Shown: positions 63,487-64,000 of the stretch, one piece after another
Layout: every line of letters starts with the position of its first letter
Position numbering within the stretch: the stretch's first letter is position 1
Source of the DNA: Henckelia pumila
Lineage: Eukaryota > Streptophyta > Magnoliopsida > Lamiales > Gesneriaceae
Reading direction: 5' to 3'
Length of the DNA: 64,000 nt
Assembly: GCF_033568475.1 (NCBI RefSeq)
Contig: NC_133120.1
Coordinates: 89,980,151 to 90,044,150 of the forward strand
Made by a program: the position numbers and the translations under genes
The notes under the pieces: generated by a model
What the model was told of the DNA's origin: nothing
The model's database searches: none
What the model saw: only the letters and a program-made list of their open reading frames with translations

Positions 63487-64000
63487 TCCTAAAATCATGC
63501 AACATTTGGTTTCATACCGTAAATAATACACAGAAAAATCAAAATCTCCGGGCGACACCTCCTGAAAATTATAGCTTGAACATACACAATCAGAGATTCA
63601 TCTTACCAGCTACTTTGATTGAGAGGTACGATATGAACGATCGATAGATGTTTCTCCAAGTTTGAAAGAAATTCAGGGAGGAAGTCCAATTTACAAGCAA
63701 CTGCCGAACAATAGGTTTCCATCTCGACGACGTCGTATGGAATGCCACTGGAAAATTAAATTACAAAACCCACCCTAGGAATAAAGAAAATGCAGTTTTC
63801 AGTCCACGATGGAGAAGTGGCACCAAGAAACTCGAGCGACCCGAACTCTCCAAACTCCATTTGTATAATTGTATTTGAAATTATCAAATCTGAGTTATAT
63901 ATTCCAAACCTTTTTCTTAGCCGAAATCAAGTTAAAAAATTTTTGTTCGATTATTTGCGAGTTTTAATATTTTAATATGATATAAATATGTATCATATAA
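63487..64000 (-). promoter_or_regulatory. Leader, probable 5' UTR intron and promoter of DSS1
   Basis: A non-coding first exon seems to end at about 63613-63614 (AGCTG|GTAAGA) and to join TTTTAG|GAATGG at about 63488. Upstream, the first-exon region (63615-63740) carries a possible upstream ATG frame. Beyond 63740 no gene can be supported. Confidence 0.5.

Overview
This window is nuclear DNA of a flowering plant, most likely a eudicot and perhaps an asterid. Genes are split by AT-rich GT-AG introns, the intergenic DNA is very AT-rich and full of small inverted-repeat elements, and the proteins are plant-specific families (SWEET, CASP-like, ATL, Raf-like MAPKKK, G-type lectin receptor kinase, Tekay-type chromovirus). 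The asterid placement is an impression from overall protein similarity and was not tested.

Left third (1-29 kb): the tail of an unrecognised plus-strand gene; a single-exon DUF1645 gene (+); an HT1-like Raf-type kinase (-, 3 coding exons); a transposon-peppered 5.9-kb gap; then three minus-strand genes in tandem: mitochondrial 4-hydroxybenzoate polyprenyltransferase COQ2/PPT1 (8 exons), a CASP-like membrane protein (3 exons, one GC-AG intron) and the RING E3 ligase SIS3 (10 exons). I built these gene models by placing splice sites so that phase and family homology both hold; all close as uninterrupted proteins.

Middle (29.8-47 kb): the wreck of one G-type lectin (S-domain) receptor-like kinase. 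The ectodomain lies on the plus strand, the central kinase exons lie on the minus strand, and the last kinase exon is on the plus strand again, so the gene carries an internal inversion. A 10.2-kb Ty3/Gypsy chromovirus (31137-41333, TSD tgttc) sits beside the left inversion junction. A 4.5-kb Ty1/Copia element (41658-46152, TSD ccaac) sits inside the inverted kinase part. Both have near-identical LTRs and are young.

Right third (49-64 kb): a CBC1/CBC2-like Raf-type kinase (+, 6 exons), a clade II SWEET sugar transporter close to SWEET5 (-, 6 exons), an ATL-type RING-H2 protein (+, one exon) and the small proteasome/TREX-2 protein DSS1/SEM1 (-, 2 coding exons).

The host genes do not form an operon-like unit. 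The one functional link across the window is that HT1 and CBC1/CBC2, both represented here by homologues 40 kb apart, are known to act together in guard-cell CO2 and blue-light signalling. Non-coding stretches hold a hAT-type MITE with an 8-bp target duplication, a Mutator-like foldback element with a 10-bp duplication, and a family of hairpin elements seated in TA microsatellites, one of them inside a SWEET intron.
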